A stretch of 6,028 bases of DNA from CANHBY01 sp031376995 (lineage in GTDB: Bacteria; Pseudomonadota; Gammaproteobacteria; Burkholderiales; Burkholderiaceae_C), in contig JANMEO010000157.1 of NCBI GenBank assembly GCA_031376995.1, forward strand, positions 1 to 6,028, given 5' to 3'. Positions within the stretch are counted from its first letter, which is position 1. Each line of letters begins with the position of its first letter. Below, piece by piece: positions 5,818 through 6,028 of the stretch. The translations under genes were made by a program, and so were the position numbers. The notes under the pieces are model-generated. The model made no database searches, was not told where the DNA came from, and saw only the letters and a program-made list of their open reading frames with translations.

Positions 5818-6028
5818 ATGTCACGAACCATTCTGTCTTGGGGTGTCTGGGTCTTGTGCGCCGCACTCACTGCCTGCGGTGGCAGTGTGGACGGGACCAC
5901 GGACACCACCGGTCCGGCTTCTGAAAGCAGTACGGAGGTTCCCGTCAGCGCCACCGCATCGGTCTCGGCTTTCTTTCAGTATCTGTTGACCGTCGTCGAC
6001 ACACCCACTGAATCGACTGAGCCGCTGA
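5818..6028 (+). CDS. Lipoprotein downstream of DUF4331 (3' end beyond window)
   Basis: Seventy codons are visible and the frame is still open at the window edge; the TGA formed by the last three bases is out of frame. The N-terminus SRTILSWGVWVLCAALTAC is a lipoprotein signal with lipobox LTAC and the acylated cysteine at position 20, followed by GGS, so outer-membrane sorting is likely (no aspartate at +2). Residues 23-46 are a Thr/Ser/Pro-rich, probably flexible linker. A small hydrophobic segment SAFFQYLLTVV (about 49-59) and a TPTESTEPL tail follow, perhaps the start of a conserved domain. Position and coupled translation suggest it works with the DUF4331 protein at the cell envelope; that is inference. 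I do not recognise the family with certainty. Confidence 0.85.
   Translation, partial: MSRTILSWGVWVLCAALTACGGSVDGTTDTTGPASESSTEVPVSATASVSAFFQYLLTVVDTPTESTEPL

Noticed and set aside
6026..6028. TGA at the window end as stop of the last gene
   Set aside because: It is out of frame: codons from the ATG at 5818 end at 6027, so the gene continues beyond the window.

Overview
The window looks like chromosomal DNA of a betaproteobacterium, probably Burkholderiales and most likely Comamonadaceae (the Rhodoferax/Polaromonas/Limnohabitans type). This rests on the style of the ParC protein, the moderately high-GC codon use and the type of insertion sequence. The placement is inference; no ribosomal marker is present.

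Layout, left to right. (1) 7-2307, plus strand: an essentially complete parC, the catalytic A subunit of topoisomerase IV. (2) About 2338-3160: an IS5-family insertion sequence of the IS427 type with imperfect terminal inverted repeats. Its minus-strand transposase is broken by an in-frame TGA and then needs a -1 shift at a run of seven A residues to reach the DDE glutamate. (3) 3179-3206: a plus-strand intrinsic terminator, probably the original parC terminator, now cut off from parC by the insertion. (4) 3224-3574, minus strand: a small cysteine-containing lipoprotein of unknown function, convergent with parC. (5) About 3600-4257: a gene-poor stretch with several GC-rich inverted repeats and at most a decayed minus-strand reading frame. 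(6) 4269-5807, plus strand: a secreted DUF4331-family protein. (7) 5818 to the window end, plus strand: the start of a second lipoprotein, 10 bases downstream and translated from a Shine-Dalgarno that overlaps the DUF4331 stop codon.

parC is housekeeping and the insertion sequence is a decaying passenger. The least understood part is the envelope pair on the right: a DUF4331 protein with a signal peptide, four cysteines and an acidic calcium-loop-like motif, tightly coupled to a lipoprotein. They are probably co-expressed and act together outside the cytoplasmic membrane, but their role cannot be read from the sequence. I found no tRNA, rRNA, CRISPR array or phage module. Nothing here clearly amounts to a new defence or mobile system; the DUF4331-lipoprotein pair is the best candidate for undescribed biology.
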